Source: Flavobacterium sp. UBA2787 (GTDB lineage Bacteria > Bacteroidota > Bacteroidia > Flavobacteriales > Flavobacteriaceae). From it: a DNA stretch of 64,000 nucleotides. Below are positions 16,426-25,200 of the stretch, one piece after another (position 1 is the first letter of the stretch; every line of letters starts with the position of its first letter). The stretch is from positions 1-64,000 of the forward strand of contig DEHZ01000016.1 in assembly GCA_002352205.1 (NCBI GenBank). Reading direction: 5' to 3'. The notes under the pieces are model-generated. The model searched no databases. It had not been told where the DNA came from and saw only the letters and a program-made list of their open reading frames with translations. The translations under genes were made by a program, and so were the position numbers.

Positions 16426-18846
16426 ATGCGTATATCATACAATTGGCTCAAGCAATTTATTAAATTAGATTCAACTTCTGAAGAAACAGCAGCTCTTTTA
16501 ACCGACTTAGGTTTAGAAGTCGAAGTAGTCGAAAAATATCAATCTGTTAAAGGTGGTTTAGAAGGAATTGTGGTTGGTGAAGTAAAAACATGCGTCCAAC
16601 ACCCTGATGCTGATAGACTTAAAATAACAACAGTTGATTTAGGCGACGGAAATCCAATTCAAATTGTATGTGGTGCTCCCAATGTTGCGGCTGGTCAAAA
16701 AGTTCCTGTAGCAACCATTGGAACCAATTTATTTGATAAAGACGGAAACGAATTTCAAATTAAAAAAGGAAAAATTCGCGGACAAGAAAGTCATGGGATG
16801 ATTTGTGCCGAAGATGAATTAGGTCTTGGCGAAAATCATGACGGAATTATGATTTTAGATGATTCTTTGCAACCTGGAACGCTATTTTCTAAAGTAATGA
16901 ATATTGAAGATGATGAAGTTTTTGAAATCGGTTTAACACCAAACAGAGCCGATGCCATGTCGCATTGGGGAGTTGCTCGAGATTTACGTGCAGGTTTGGT
17001 TCAAAAAAATGTTCATCCTGAATTAATTACGCCTTCAGTAACCAGTTTTAGAGTAGATAAAAGAACGCTCAAAATTGATGTGGAAGTAAAAGACATCAAA
17101 CTTGCTCCTCGTTATTGCGGAGTTACAATTTCCGGAATTACGGTGAAACCTTCGCCGGATTGGTTGCAAAACCGTTTAAAAGCCATTGGTTTAACGCCAA
17201 AAAATAATATTGTTGATGCTACAAATTATGTTTTACACGAATTAGGTCAACCACTTCATGCATTTGATGCCAACAAAATTAACGGAAAAATCATCGTAAA
17301 AACGGTTGAAAGTGGAACAAAATTCAAAACCTTAGATGATGTAGAACGAATTTTGCACGAAGAAGATTTAATGATTTGCGACGAAAAAGGTCCGCTTTGC
17401 ATTGCCGGTGTTTTTGGTGGAAAAAATTCAGGCGTAACTGAAAATACATCCAATATATTTTTAGAAAGTGCCTATTTTAATCCAGTTTCTATACGGAAAA
17501 CAGCGAAAAGACATGGATTAAGTACCGATGCTTCCTTCCGATTTGAACGTGGAATTGATCCAACAATTACAGAATATGCTTTGAAAAGAGCGGCCATTTT
17601 AATCAAAGAAATTGCCGGTGGTGAAATTACATCTGATATTATCGATATTTATCAAAAGAAAATTGAGGATTTTACGGTTTTATTGAACTTCAATAAAGTA
17701 AATAAAATCATCGGTCAGGAGATTCCAAAAGAAATCATCAAGAAAATTTTGGTTTCCTTAGATATAAAAGTAAACAGTGTTTCCGATGCAGGTTTAGGAT
17801 TAACGATTCCTGCATATCGTGTGGATGTTCAGCGAGAAATAGATGTAATTGAAGAAATTCTTCGAGTGTATGGTTATAATAATATTCAGTTTTCTAAAAA
17901 ATTGAATGCAACCGTTGCCAATTCAGGTAGAACCGAAGATTACAAAGTGCAAAACATTATTGCTTCACAATTGAATTCGTTAGGTTTTAATGAGATGATG
18001 GCCAATTCTCTTACCACTCCTGATTATGTGAAATTATCTGAAAATTTAAAAGAGGAATTTAATGTAATGATGCTTAATCCGTTGAGCAATGATTTATCAG
18101 CGATGCGTCAATCATTATTATTTTCAGGCTTAGAAGCGGTTTCGTATAATATTAATCGTAGAAATTCAGATTTAAAATTATTTGAATTTGGTAAAAGTTA
18201 TCATAAAATGCCATCCGGTTATGAAGAAAATAAACATCTTTCTTTGTTTGTAACCGGTAATCGTCAAGGTGAAATTTGGACAACTCCACAAAAATCAAGT
18301 GATTTCTTTTTATTTAAAGGATATGTTCAATCCGTTCTGACTCGACTTTCTTTTGGAAAAACACAAACTGTTCCCGTTTCGAGTGATGTATTTAATGAAG
18401 GAATAGCCATTGCCATTGGAAATGACATTTTGGTTGAATTTGGTACAGTGAAGAAATCTATTTTGAAATATTTCGACATAAAACAAGAAGTTTTTTATGC
18501 CGATTTTAATTGGAATTTGATATTGAAAATGATTTCCAACAAAATTAAATTTCAAGATATTCCAAAATATCCTGAAGTTCGAAGAGATTTGTCGTTGTTA
18601 TTAGATCAAAATGTTACGTTTGATAAATTATATTCAATCGCCCGTCAAACAGAGAAAGTTTTACTAAAAGACATTAATCTTTTTGATGTGTATGAAGGAA
18701 AAAATCTTCCGGAAGGAAAGAAGTCGTATGCGTTGAGTTTCGTTATTCAAGACACAACCAAAACACTGACTGACGATCAAATTGATAAAATAATGTACAA
18801 GCTTCAGCAGAATTTTGAAAAAGAGTTAGGAGCTGTTTTGAGATAA
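16426..18846 (+). CDS. pheT: Phenylalanine-tRNA ligase beta subunit
   Basis: An 806-residue subunit of the alpha2-beta2 synthetase that charges tRNA-Phe. Domains in order: N-terminal start MRISYNWLKQFI; tRNA-binding EMAP-like OB domain (about 40-150, with VGEVKTCVQHPDADRLKI); B3/B4 editing domain; B5 domain (about 400-470); catalytic-like core; and the C-terminal ferredoxin-fold anticodon-binding domain (about 715-806, FKYPEVRRDLSLLLD-type). It is full length. pheS is not adjacent, so the two subunits are encoded apart. Confidence 0.97.
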   Translation: MRISYNWLKQFIKLDSTSEETAALLTDLGLEVEVVEKYQSVKGGLEGIVVGEVKTCVQHPDADRLKITTVDLGDGNPIQIVCGAPNVAAGQKVPVATIGTNLFDKDGNEFQIKKGKIRGQESHGMICAEDELGLGENHDGIMILDDSLQPGTLFSKVMNIEDDEVFEIGLTPNRADAMSHWGVARDLRAGLVQKNVHPELITPSVTSFRVDKRTLKIDVEVKDIKLAPRYCGVTISGITVKPSPDWLQNRLKAIGLTPKNNIVDATNYVLHELGQPLHAFDANKINGKIIVKTVESGTKFKTLDDVERILHEEDLMICDEKGPLCIAGVFGGKNSGVTENTSNIFLESAYFNPVSIRKTAKRHGLSTDASFRFERGIDPTITEYALKRAAILIKEIAGGEITSDIIDIYQKKIEDFTVLLNFNKVNKIIGQEIPKEIIKKILVSLDIKVNSVSDAGLGLTIPAYRVDVQREIDVIEEILRVYGYNNIQFSKKLNATVANSGRTEDYKVQNIIASQLNSLGFNEMMANSLTTPDYVKLSENLKEEFNVMMLNPLSNDLSAMRQSLLFSGLEAVSYNINRRNSDLKLFEFGKSYHKMPSGYEENKHLSLFVTGNRQGEIWTTPQKSSDFFLFKGYVQSVLTRLSFGKTQTVPVSSDVFNEGIAIAIGNDILVEFGTVKKSILKYFDIKQEVFYADFNWNLILKMISNKIKFQDIPKYPEVRRDLSLLLDQNVTFDKLYSIARQTEKVLLKDINLFDVYEGKNLPEGKKSYALSFVIQDTTKTLTDDQIDKIMYKLQQNFEKELGAVLR

Positions 18847-18848
18847 TA

Positions 18849-18884
18849 AAAAAAGACCACAACTTTAAAAATTGTGGTCTTTTC
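18849..18884. terminator. Bidirectional terminator between pheT and the fasciclin gene
   Basis: AAAAGACCACAA (18851-18862) and TTGTGGTCTTTT (18872-18883) form a perfect 12-bp stem with flanking A- and T-runs between two convergent genes. Confidence 0.9.
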
Positions 18885-18914
18885 CATTTAAAACAAAATC
18901 AAATCAACAAACTT

Positions 18915-19484
18915 TTATGACTTTGGAGTAACAACTGCATCAATTACGTGAATCACGCCATTGGATTGATTTACATCGGCAATTGTCACTTTCGATTTTC
19001 CTCCATTTTCATCCATCAAAATAACATCTTTTCCACTCATTGAAGCGTACAATTTTCCACCACTTACGGTTTTAAATTCTGCTTTTCCATTTCCTGATTT
19101 AACGGCTGCAATAATATCGGCAGCACTAAACTTTCCAGGTAAAACGTGGTAAGTTAAAACAGTTTGTAATGTTTTAAGATTTTCAGGTTTAAGTAAGGTT
19201 TCAACAGTTCCTTTTGGCAATTTATCAAATGCTGAATTTGTTGGTGCAAAAACGGTGAATGGTCCTTTTCCTTGTAGAGTTTCAACTAGACCTGCTGCTT
19301 TAACTGCCGCAACTAATGTGGTGTGATCTTTTGAATTCACTGCATTTTCAACAATGTTTTTACTCGGATACATTGGAGCTCCACCCACTTGAACCGTTTT
19401 TTCTTTGGTTTGTGCAAAAATTGATGTTCCCATCATCATTGCAAACGCAACTACTAACGTTACTAAATTTCTTTGTGTTTTCAT
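18915..19484 (-). CDS. Fasciclin domain secreted protein
   Basis: A 189-residue exported protein: signal peptide ending ...GTSIFAQ, then one FAS1 domain with both conserved boxes (H1 FTVFAPTNSAFDKLP and H2 NGVIHVIDAVVTP). FAS1 domains mediate adhesion to matrix or surfaces. The start was set at the ATG at 19484, which gives a proper signal peptide; the longer frame adds a hydrophilic stretch. A single gene with a shared terminator at 18849. Confidence 0.92.
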   Translation of the reverse strand: MKTQRNLVTLVVAFAMMMGTSIFAQTKEKTVQVGGAPMYPSKNIVENAVNSKDHTTLVAAVKAAGLVETLQGKGPFTVFAPTNSAFDKLPKGTVETLLKPENLKTLQTVLTYHVLPGKFSAADIIAAVKSGNGKAEFKTVSGGKLYASMSGKDVILMDENGGKSKVTIADVNQSNGVIHVIDAVVTPKS

Positions 19485-19676
19485 AATAGCTTTTTTTAAG
19501 TTATAAAGTAAGTTACGCTGATACAATAATTTTGGTTTTCAATTACTTTCGATTTAACATTAGTTTAGTGAATGTTTTTCGGAAAATAAATTCATAAAAA
19601 TTTCATTTTTATATGATAAATAATTAATTTAGAACGTATTGTAATTATTTTATATAACTTATAAAAACATCTTAAA

Positions 19677-20393
19677 ATGCTACTGAAAAAGAAGAATCTT
19701 TTAAATGAATTACGATTGGAGAGACATAAATTTAAAACAGAAGAAGCTATTTTAAATGAAGTTTTTTCAATTTTAAACGAAAATGAAATCAAAAGAACTG
19801 AAATTCTTTCAACCTTAACAGAAAAAAGTTCAACAAAACATAATACATTCATTTATGATTGCTTAGAATCGGATAGAATATTTCATTTGGAACAAATTAA
19901 ATCAATATGTGTTGATTATCGATTACGATTTTTAGATAGTCACTTATTTAAAGGGAAAATTCCTGAAGAGGCTATCACGAAAATTCATCAACTGGAAAAA
20001 GAACATCAAACAAAACTTGAAGGTTTCAGAATTATTGCTCCATCAAAATTGTTTAAATTAGAAAATTATGATGATCCTTTACTATTTGCTCCAATTGGAA
20101 ATGGCTATTATTATTTAATTCACAAATGGGGAAATGATTTACATCCATTACGTAAATTGGCTATGAAACCATTTAAAACAATGGGCAATTTTATAATTTT
20201 ATTAGTACTTATCAGTTTAATTTTAACTAGTTTATTACCGCAAAACCTATTTGGCAAATCGCCGCAAAATGTCATGGGTTTAGTTACTTTTTTATTTATG
20301 CTTAAATCTATTATGGGAATTGCAATTTATTATTGCTTATGGCAAGGTAAAAATTTTAATGAAGATATTTGGTTGAGTAAATATTATAACTAG
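19677..20393 (+). CDS. Conserved hypothetical protein with two C-terminal membrane helices
   Basis: A 238-residue protein: about 110 residues of charged, helical N-terminal part (possible coiled coil), a central part with FAPIGNGYYYLIHKWGNDLHPLRK, then two membrane helices (about 170-190 and 200-220) close to the C-terminus. I recognise no named domain. The N-terminal part is probably cytoplasmic. It is expressed alone, with a terminator at 20422. Upstream 19485-19676 holds no other gene. Confidence 0.75.
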   Translation: MLLKKKNLLNELRLERHKFKTEEAILNEVFSILNENEIKRTEILSTLTEKSSTKHNTFIYDCLESDRIFHLEQIKSICVDYRLRFLDSHLFKGKIPEEAITKIHQLEKEHQTKLEGFRIIAPSKLFKLENYDDPLLFAPIGNGYYYLIHKWGNDLHPLRKLAMKPFKTMGNFIILLVLISLILTSLLPQNLFGKSPQNVMGLVTFLFMLKSIMGIAIYYCLWQGKNFNEDIWLSKYYN

Positions 20394-20421
20394 TGATTAG
20401 CTACAAACGTTGAAATTATAC

Positions 20422-20455
20422 AAAAAAAATCCCTCAACTTGCGAAGAGGGATTTT
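20422..20455. terminator. Bidirectional terminator between the 19677 gene and rpsA
   Basis: AAAATCCCTC (20427-20436) and GAGGGATTTT (20446-20455) form a 10-bp stem between convergent genes. Confidence 0.85.
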
Positions 20456-20477
20456 AAATTTATGAAGTTAAGAAATA

Positions 20478-22253
20478 TTATTTCTCTCCTTTTTCCATTT
20501 TAGCTTTAAGGTCGGCTAAAATTTGATTGTTTTCTCCAAGAGTTTGAGCAGGTGCATTCGTGTTGTTATTAGCAGCAACAGACTCTGAAGCAGCTTTCAC
20601 GTTTTTCTCTTCTTCTTCTCTAAAGATTGATGTGTGCGAAGCAACAACTCTCTTAAATTCTTTATTGAATTCAATTACTTTGAAGTCAGCAGCATCACCT
20701 TTTTTCAATTTTTTACCATCTTCTTTTTCTAAATGACGAGTTGGTACGAAAGCAACAACATCATCACCAAAATCAACTGTTGCACCTTTGTCAACAATTT
20801 CAGCGATAGTTCCGTTATGAACAGTTCCTACAGCAAAAGCATCTTCGTGCTTATCCCAAGGGTTTGCAGTAGTTTGTTTGTGACCTAACGATAATTTACG
20901 TCCGTCAACATCCAATTCTAAAACAACAACATCTAACGTTTCACCAACATTGATGAATTCTGATGGATGTTTGATTTTTTTAGTCCAAGATAAATCTGAA
21001 ATATAAATTAAACCATCGATACCTTCTTCTAATTCTACGAAAATACCAAAGTTTGTAAAGTTTCTAACGATACCGTTATGTTTAGAACCAACAGGATATT
21101 TAGAAGTGATATCAGTCCAAGGATCTTGCGACATTTGTTTGATACCTAACGACATTTTTCTTTCGTCTCTGTCTAATGTTAATACAACAGCTTCTACTTC
21201 ATCACCAATTTTCATGAAATCTTGAGCTGAACGTAAATGCGTTGACCAAGACATTTCTGAAACGTGGATTAAACCTTCAACACCTTCAGCAACTTCAATG
21301 AAAGCACCGTAATCAGCGATAACTACTACTTTACCTTTCACTTTGTCACCAACTTTCAAGTCTGCATTCAAGGCATCCCATGGGTGAGCGTTTAATTGTT
21401 TTAAACCTAATTGGATTCTTGTTTTCTCATCATCAAAATCAAGAATTACTACGTTTAATTTTTGGTCTAATTCAAGCACTTCGCTTGGGTGATTGATTCT
21501 TGACCAAGAAAGGTCAGTAATGTGAATTAATCCATCAACACCACCTAAATCAATAAACACACCATAAGAAGTAATGTTTTTAACAACACCTTCTAATACT
21601 TGTCCTTTTTCTAATTGACCAATGATTTCTTTTTTCTGAACTTCGATATCAGCTTCGATAAGAGCTTTGTGAGAAACTACCACGTTTTTGAATTCGTGAT
21701 TAATTTTTACCACTTTAAACTCCATCATTTTGTTTACATATTGATCGTAGTCACGGATTGGTTTCACATCAATTTGTGATCCCGGTAAGAATGCTTCAAT
21801 TCCAAAAACATCAACAATCATACCTCCTTTAGTTCTACATTTCACAAAACCGTTTACGATTTCGCCTGACTCATTAGCAGCAATAACTCTGTCCCAAGCC
21901 TTGATAGTTCTAGCTTTTCTGTGTGATAAAACCAATTGACCGGTTCTGTCTTCACGAACATCGATTAAAACTTCTACTTTGTCACCCACTTTTAATCCTG
22001 GGTTGTAACGGAATTCATTTAAAGAGATAACTCCTTCTGATTTCGCGTTAATGTCAACGATAGCATCACGATCAGTAACACGAACAACAGTTCCCATTAC
22101 TACTTCGTCGCTGTCAGTTGAAATGAAGGTTTTAGCAACTAACTCTTCAAATTCTCTTAGGTTTTTCTCATCTACAGCATCAATTCCTTCTTGGAAGTTA
22201 TGCCAGTTAAAGTTTGCTAAAAACGCTTCTTGTTCTTTTAAAATTTCAGACAT
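20478..22253 (-). CDS. rpsA: 30S ribosomal protein S1
   Basis: A 591-residue protein with six S1 RNA-binding domains, beginning near VVMGTVVRVTDRDAIV, GEIVNGFVKCRTKGGM, GQVLEGVVKNITSYGVFI, GDKVKGKVVVIADYGAFI, GSKHNGIVRNFTNFGIFV and GTVHNGTIAEIVDKGATV. It brings mRNA to the 30S subunit, which matters in a phylum whose mRNAs mostly lack Shine-Dalgarno sequences. The C-terminal tail (about 550-591) is Asn/Ala/Gln rich and probably unstructured. A strong promoter lies at 22372-22402 and the leader is about 110 nt. Confidence 0.96.
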   Translation of the reverse strand: MSEILKEQEAFLANFNWHNFQEGIDAVDEKNLREFEELVAKTFISTDSDEVVMGTVVRVTDRDAIVDINAKSEGVISLNEFRYNPGLKVGDKVEVLIDVREDRTGQLVLSHRKARTIKAWDRVIAANESGEIVNGFVKCRTKGGMIVDVFGIEAFLPGSQIDVKPIRDYDQYVNKMMEFKVVKINHEFKNVVVSHKALIEADIEVQKKEIIGQLEKGQVLEGVVKNITSYGVFIDLGGVDGLIHITDLSWSRINHPSEVLELDQKLNVVILDFDDEKTRIQLGLKQLNAHPWDALNADLKVGDKVKGKVVVIADYGAFIEVAEGVEGLIHVSEMSWSTHLRSAQDFMKIGDEVEAVVLTLDRDERKMSLGIKQMSQDPWTDITSKYPVGSKHNGIVRNFTNFGIFVELEEGIDGLIYISDLSWTKKIKHPSEFINVGETLDVVVLELDVDGRKLSLGHKQTTANPWDKHEDAFAVGTVHNGTIAEIVDKGATVDFGDDVVAFVPTRHLEKEDGKKLKKGDAADFKVIEFNKEFKRVVASHTSIFREEEEKNVKAASESVAANNNTNAPAQTLGENNQILADLKAKMEKGEK

Positions 22254-22599
22254 TCTGAATAAAAATTTGTATTCTGTGTTCTCTTGAGTTTCTTAATGCG
22301 ATAGAAAACAGCAGAAGTGTTTACATAAATTGTTTATACCCAATGGAAACTCTTCTCCGCCAAAAGGTGTGCAAAATTACGAACCTTTTTTGAATATACA
22401 AAACTATTTTTGAGGGAATTAGAATGAAATTTCATTGATTGAAAGATAAATAGTAAGTTTTCATAATTTCTTCAATTAAACAACTCATTTTCAACAACGA
22501 AATTCTTTTAAAAAAGTTAAAAATTTCCTTATAAATGGCATGTTTCAATTCTAACTACTATCTTGTAAAAAAAAGTAAAACCCCAAAATATACAACTTA
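22254..22599. other. Intergenic region between divergent rpsA and L,D-transpeptidase genes
   Basis: This 346-nt gap holds the rpsA promoter and its leader of about 110 nt (22254 to about 22365). I found no open frame of merit and no strong hairpin. The remaining part, 22403-22599, is very AT-rich and should contain the transpeptidase promoter, for which I saw no clear -7 element. Confidence 0.5.
22372..22402 (-). promoter_or_regulatory. rpsA promoter (-33 and -7 elements)
   Basis: On the minus strand TTTTG/TTTG (22399-22402) and TAATTTTG (22372-22379) are separated by 19 nt, matching the Bacteroidota TTTG-N19-TAnnTTTG promoter. Confidence 0.75.
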
Positions 22600-23487
22600 A
22601 TGATGACACATTTTAAACAGCTAATTTTCTTATTTATATTCGCAGTGGCAATTTCTTGCCAAGAATCAAAAGAAAAAGCAACTACCGAACGACCAAAACC
22701 AACCCGAAAATATGACAAACCACAAGACTTCACGTATACGATTTGGTCTTTAAAAAATGATTCGGTTCGTAAAGTTTTCAAATCTAAATTTTCAAGTAGT
22801 GAAATAACAACAATCGTTTCGTTAAATCGAATTGATAAAAACACACTTCAAAAAGCAGATACTTTAATCATTCCAAACAAATTTGACGATGATTTTCTGG
22901 CCTATTCTGCTTTTCCATATACTATTAAAAAATTAAATGATGTACCAAAAATTGCCATCTTCTCCTATCCTATTCAAGCTTATGGTTTGTATGAATATGG
23001 CGAATTGGTCAAATGGGGTCCAACTAGTTTAGGATCAAAAGCTCATAAAACACCAACAGGATTGTTTTTTACGAATTGGAAAGGTGAAGAAGTACAAAGC
23101 ACCGTGGATGATGAGTGGATTTTACGTTGGAATTTCAACATCGAAAATACAGAAGGCGTGGGTTGGCATCAATATGAATTGCCTGGTTATCCGGCTTCGC
23201 ATTCGTGCTTGCGATTGTTAGAAAACGATGCCAAATGGATGTATGATTGGGCAGACGAATGGATTTTGAAAGATGCCAATACCGTTGAAGCCAAAGGAAT
23301 TCCTGTATTAGTTTTTGGTGAATATGATTTTGATGGAAAATCCCCTTGGTTAAAATTAGTTGATGAACCTAAGGCAAATGATATTTCGGAAAAAGAATTA
23401 GAAAATTTAGTTTCCAACCACCTTTCTGAAATTATGAAAGAACAAGAAAACAGAGAAAAAGTGCTGTCCGAAAAACAAGTAAAATAG
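22600..23487 (+). CDS. L,D-transpeptidase (YkuD family) lipoprotein
   Basis: A 295-residue envelope protein with lipoprotein signal (IFAVAISC, Cys near residue 20). The YkuD catalytic motif is visible as HQYELPG...SHSCLRLL, with the nucleophile Cys followed by Arg; the usual SHGC is SHSC here. It would make 3-3 peptidoglycan crosslinks or attach proteins. The C-terminal about 40 residues are Glu/Lys rich. The ATG at 22603 is an equal alternative start. Its stop lies 1 nt from the stop of the convergent gene at 23489. Confidence 0.88.
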   Translation: MMTHFKQLIFLFIFAVAISCQESKEKATTERPKPTRKYDKPQDFTYTIWSLKNDSVRKVFKSKFSSSEITTIVSLNRIDKNTLQKADTLIIPNKFDDDFLAYSAFPYTIKKLNDVPKIAIFSYPIQAYGLYEYGELVKWGPTSLGSKAHKTPTGLFFTNWKGEEVQSTVDDEWILRWNFNIENTEGVGWHQYELPGYPASHSCLRLLENDAKWMYDWADEWILKDANTVEAKGIPVLVFGEYDFDGKSPWLKLVDEPKANDISEKELENLVSNHLSEIMKEQENREKVLSEKQVK

Positions 23488-23488
23488 T

Positions 23489-25051
23489 TTAAAGTAAGGT
23501 TTTCTTAAGCCCTTCACCAATGTTTCGCCAAAGAAAATTGTAGAACGATTTTTCAGGAATTCTGTCAACTTCTACTTCAACTTCTTTGACTTTTTCATTC
23601 GAATCTTTTTTGACAAACAAATTACCAATAGCCGAAAGAAATTTATTTTTCTCTTTTCGGCTATTTTTTTTGTAAACAGTGACGTTCAAATCTTCATATT
23701 TAATGGCAAAATTACCTTTTGATTTTAGATCATTTCCGGCGAAATTAAAATAGACTTCGTCCAACATTCCTTCCACATCCACATTCATATATGGTTTGGT
23801 AAACGGTTTAAGTTGTTCGGCCGGAAAGTTTAAAATCGTACCTTTTATTGTAAATCCGTCCATTTTGTCTAGTACATTAAATTGCCAATCGACTTTCATC
23901 GGCGAAACATTCATAAAACGACAATCGACTTTGATTTTCACATCTGATAATTTTTGCTCTTTATAGCCGCTGTTGACATTGGTTACAGCCATATTAAATC
24001 GATGAAATGATAATAATCCCGCTCCTTTTTCAAATGTTTTTTCTTCTTCGTATTCTAAAATGGATTCACGAATTTGCAACGAATCAACTTGCAATTTAAA
24101 CGGAATTTCTCGCAATAATTTGTTATACAAGTGTTTTTTGGAAAGATCATCATTTGGAATTTTTGATCGATAAATATTAGCATAAACCGAATCTAAAACG
24201 ATACTTTTTGAATGAAAATAAAAATCTTCTTCGTCAAAACCCCAATCCATATCTTTTAATGAAATGGATTTAATTGATGTTGAATAAATATCTTTTTCGA
24301 CAAGAATTTTTCTAACAAATTCAGCTCGGCTGTATTCTGAAAATAATTTAAAATTATCAATTTTTAATTCCGATTTTGTACTTTGAATATTCTCTGCTTT
24401 CAAATGATAAAATTCATTGGCTCTGAAATAAATACTATCACAAGAAAAATCAAAATCTTTGTAATTGAATGGAATTTTTTCTTTGATTGTCTCATCATCC
24501 AAAACAACATTATCCAATTCTAAGGAAAGATTACTGACGACTAATGAAGGCAAATTTGTTTTAGTTGAAATGATTTTCAGATTAGCATTTTCCAATTCAA
24601 TATCCGAAACCGAAATGGTGTTTTTAAAAGGCTTTACGACACTTTCATTAATACTTTTCGGATTATTTAATGCTTTGTTATCATTTTTATAGAGAATAAT
24701 TTCCGGCTGAGAAATAATAAGTTTTGACGCTTTTATTTTTTTATTGAAAAGAAAACTCCAAATACTAATTCCTTTAATATCAACGTCTGAAATTGTAGCA
24801 AACAAACCTGATTTATCAGCTGTTTCATTCATCGCTTTTTTGGGAACAATCGTTATATCATTGATTAAAATCGTTCCGCTCAGCAAGGTAATATCAATCG
24901 TTTTATAAACAATATGGTAAGGCGAATCGTTATTCTCGTTGATGATTTTAGGCAGTTCTTTTTTAATCCAAAAGCTCAATCCGATATTCAAAACGAAAAT
25001 CAGAGCTAGTAAACTTAAAACGAAAATGACTATTTTTTTCCACCAAACCAT
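23489..25051 (-). CDS. AsmA/DUF748-like membrane-anchored protein
   Basis: A 520-residue protein with one N-terminal membrane helix (about 7-28) and a long periplasmic part of alternating beta-strands. Segments such as IDITLLSGTILINDITIVPKK, VSDIELENANLKI and a middle GTILNFPAEQLKPF...DVEGMLDEVYFNFAG resemble the AsmA/DUF748 type of chorein-like lipid-transfer proteins. The C-terminus is basic and ends in an amphipathic helix (YNFLWRNIGEGLKKTLL). The family is my best guess; the function in moving lipids between membranes is inference. Confidence 0.6.
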   Translation of the reverse strand: MVWWKKIVIFVLSLLALIFVLNIGLSFWIKKELPKIINENNDSPYHIVYKTIDITLLSGTILINDITIVPKKAMNETADKSGLFATISDVDIKGISIWSFLFNKKIKASKLIISQPEIILYKNDNKALNNPKSINESVVKPFKNTISVSDIELENANLKIISTKTNLPSLVVSNLSLELDNVVLDDETIKEKIPFNYKDFDFSCDSIYFRANEFYHLKAENIQSTKSELKIDNFKLFSEYSRAEFVRKILVEKDIYSTSIKSISLKDMDWGFDEEDFYFHSKSIVLDSVYANIYRSKIPNDDLSKKHLYNKLLREIPFKLQVDSLQIRESILEYEEEKTFEKGAGLLSFHRFNMAVTNVNSGYKEQKLSDVKIKVDCRFMNVSPMKVDWQFNVLDKMDGFTIKGTILNFPAEQLKPFTKPYMNVDVEGMLDEVYFNFAGNDLKSKGNFAIKYEDLNVTVYKKNSRKEKNKFLSAIGNLFVKKDSNEKVKEVEVEVDRIPEKSFYNFLWRNIGEGLKKTLL

Positions 25052-25111
25052 AGAAAATGTTTAATTTTTAAATATAGTGACTTATTGACGAATTACTGTC
25101 AATAAAAACAT

Positions 25112-25141
25112 AAAAAAACCTGCTTGATTGAGCAGGTTTTG
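25112..25141 (-). terminator. Terminator after the amylase gene
   Basis: AAAACCTGCT (25115-25124) and AGCAGGTTTT (25131-25140) form a 10-bp stem with A- and T-runs. It lies between the amylase stop (25201) and the start of the next gene (25051) on the minus strand. Confidence 0.75.
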
Positions 25142-25154
25142 ATAGTTATATAAC

Positions 25155-25191
25155 TTACACCTGACAGGTTTTTGAAACCTGTCAGGTGTAA
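25155..25191. repeat. Perfect 17-bp inverted repeat (CTGACAGG element)
   Basis: TTACACCTGACAGGTTT and its exact complement are separated by TTG. Within the arms, CCTGACAGG is itself a near-palindrome. I recall CACCTGACAGGTTT palindromes scattered in many Bacteroidota genomes, which suggests a REP-like mobile element; that was not checked. It lies between the amylase stop and the terminator at 25112. Confidence 0.7.
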
Positions 25192-25200
25192 ATGTTGCAT

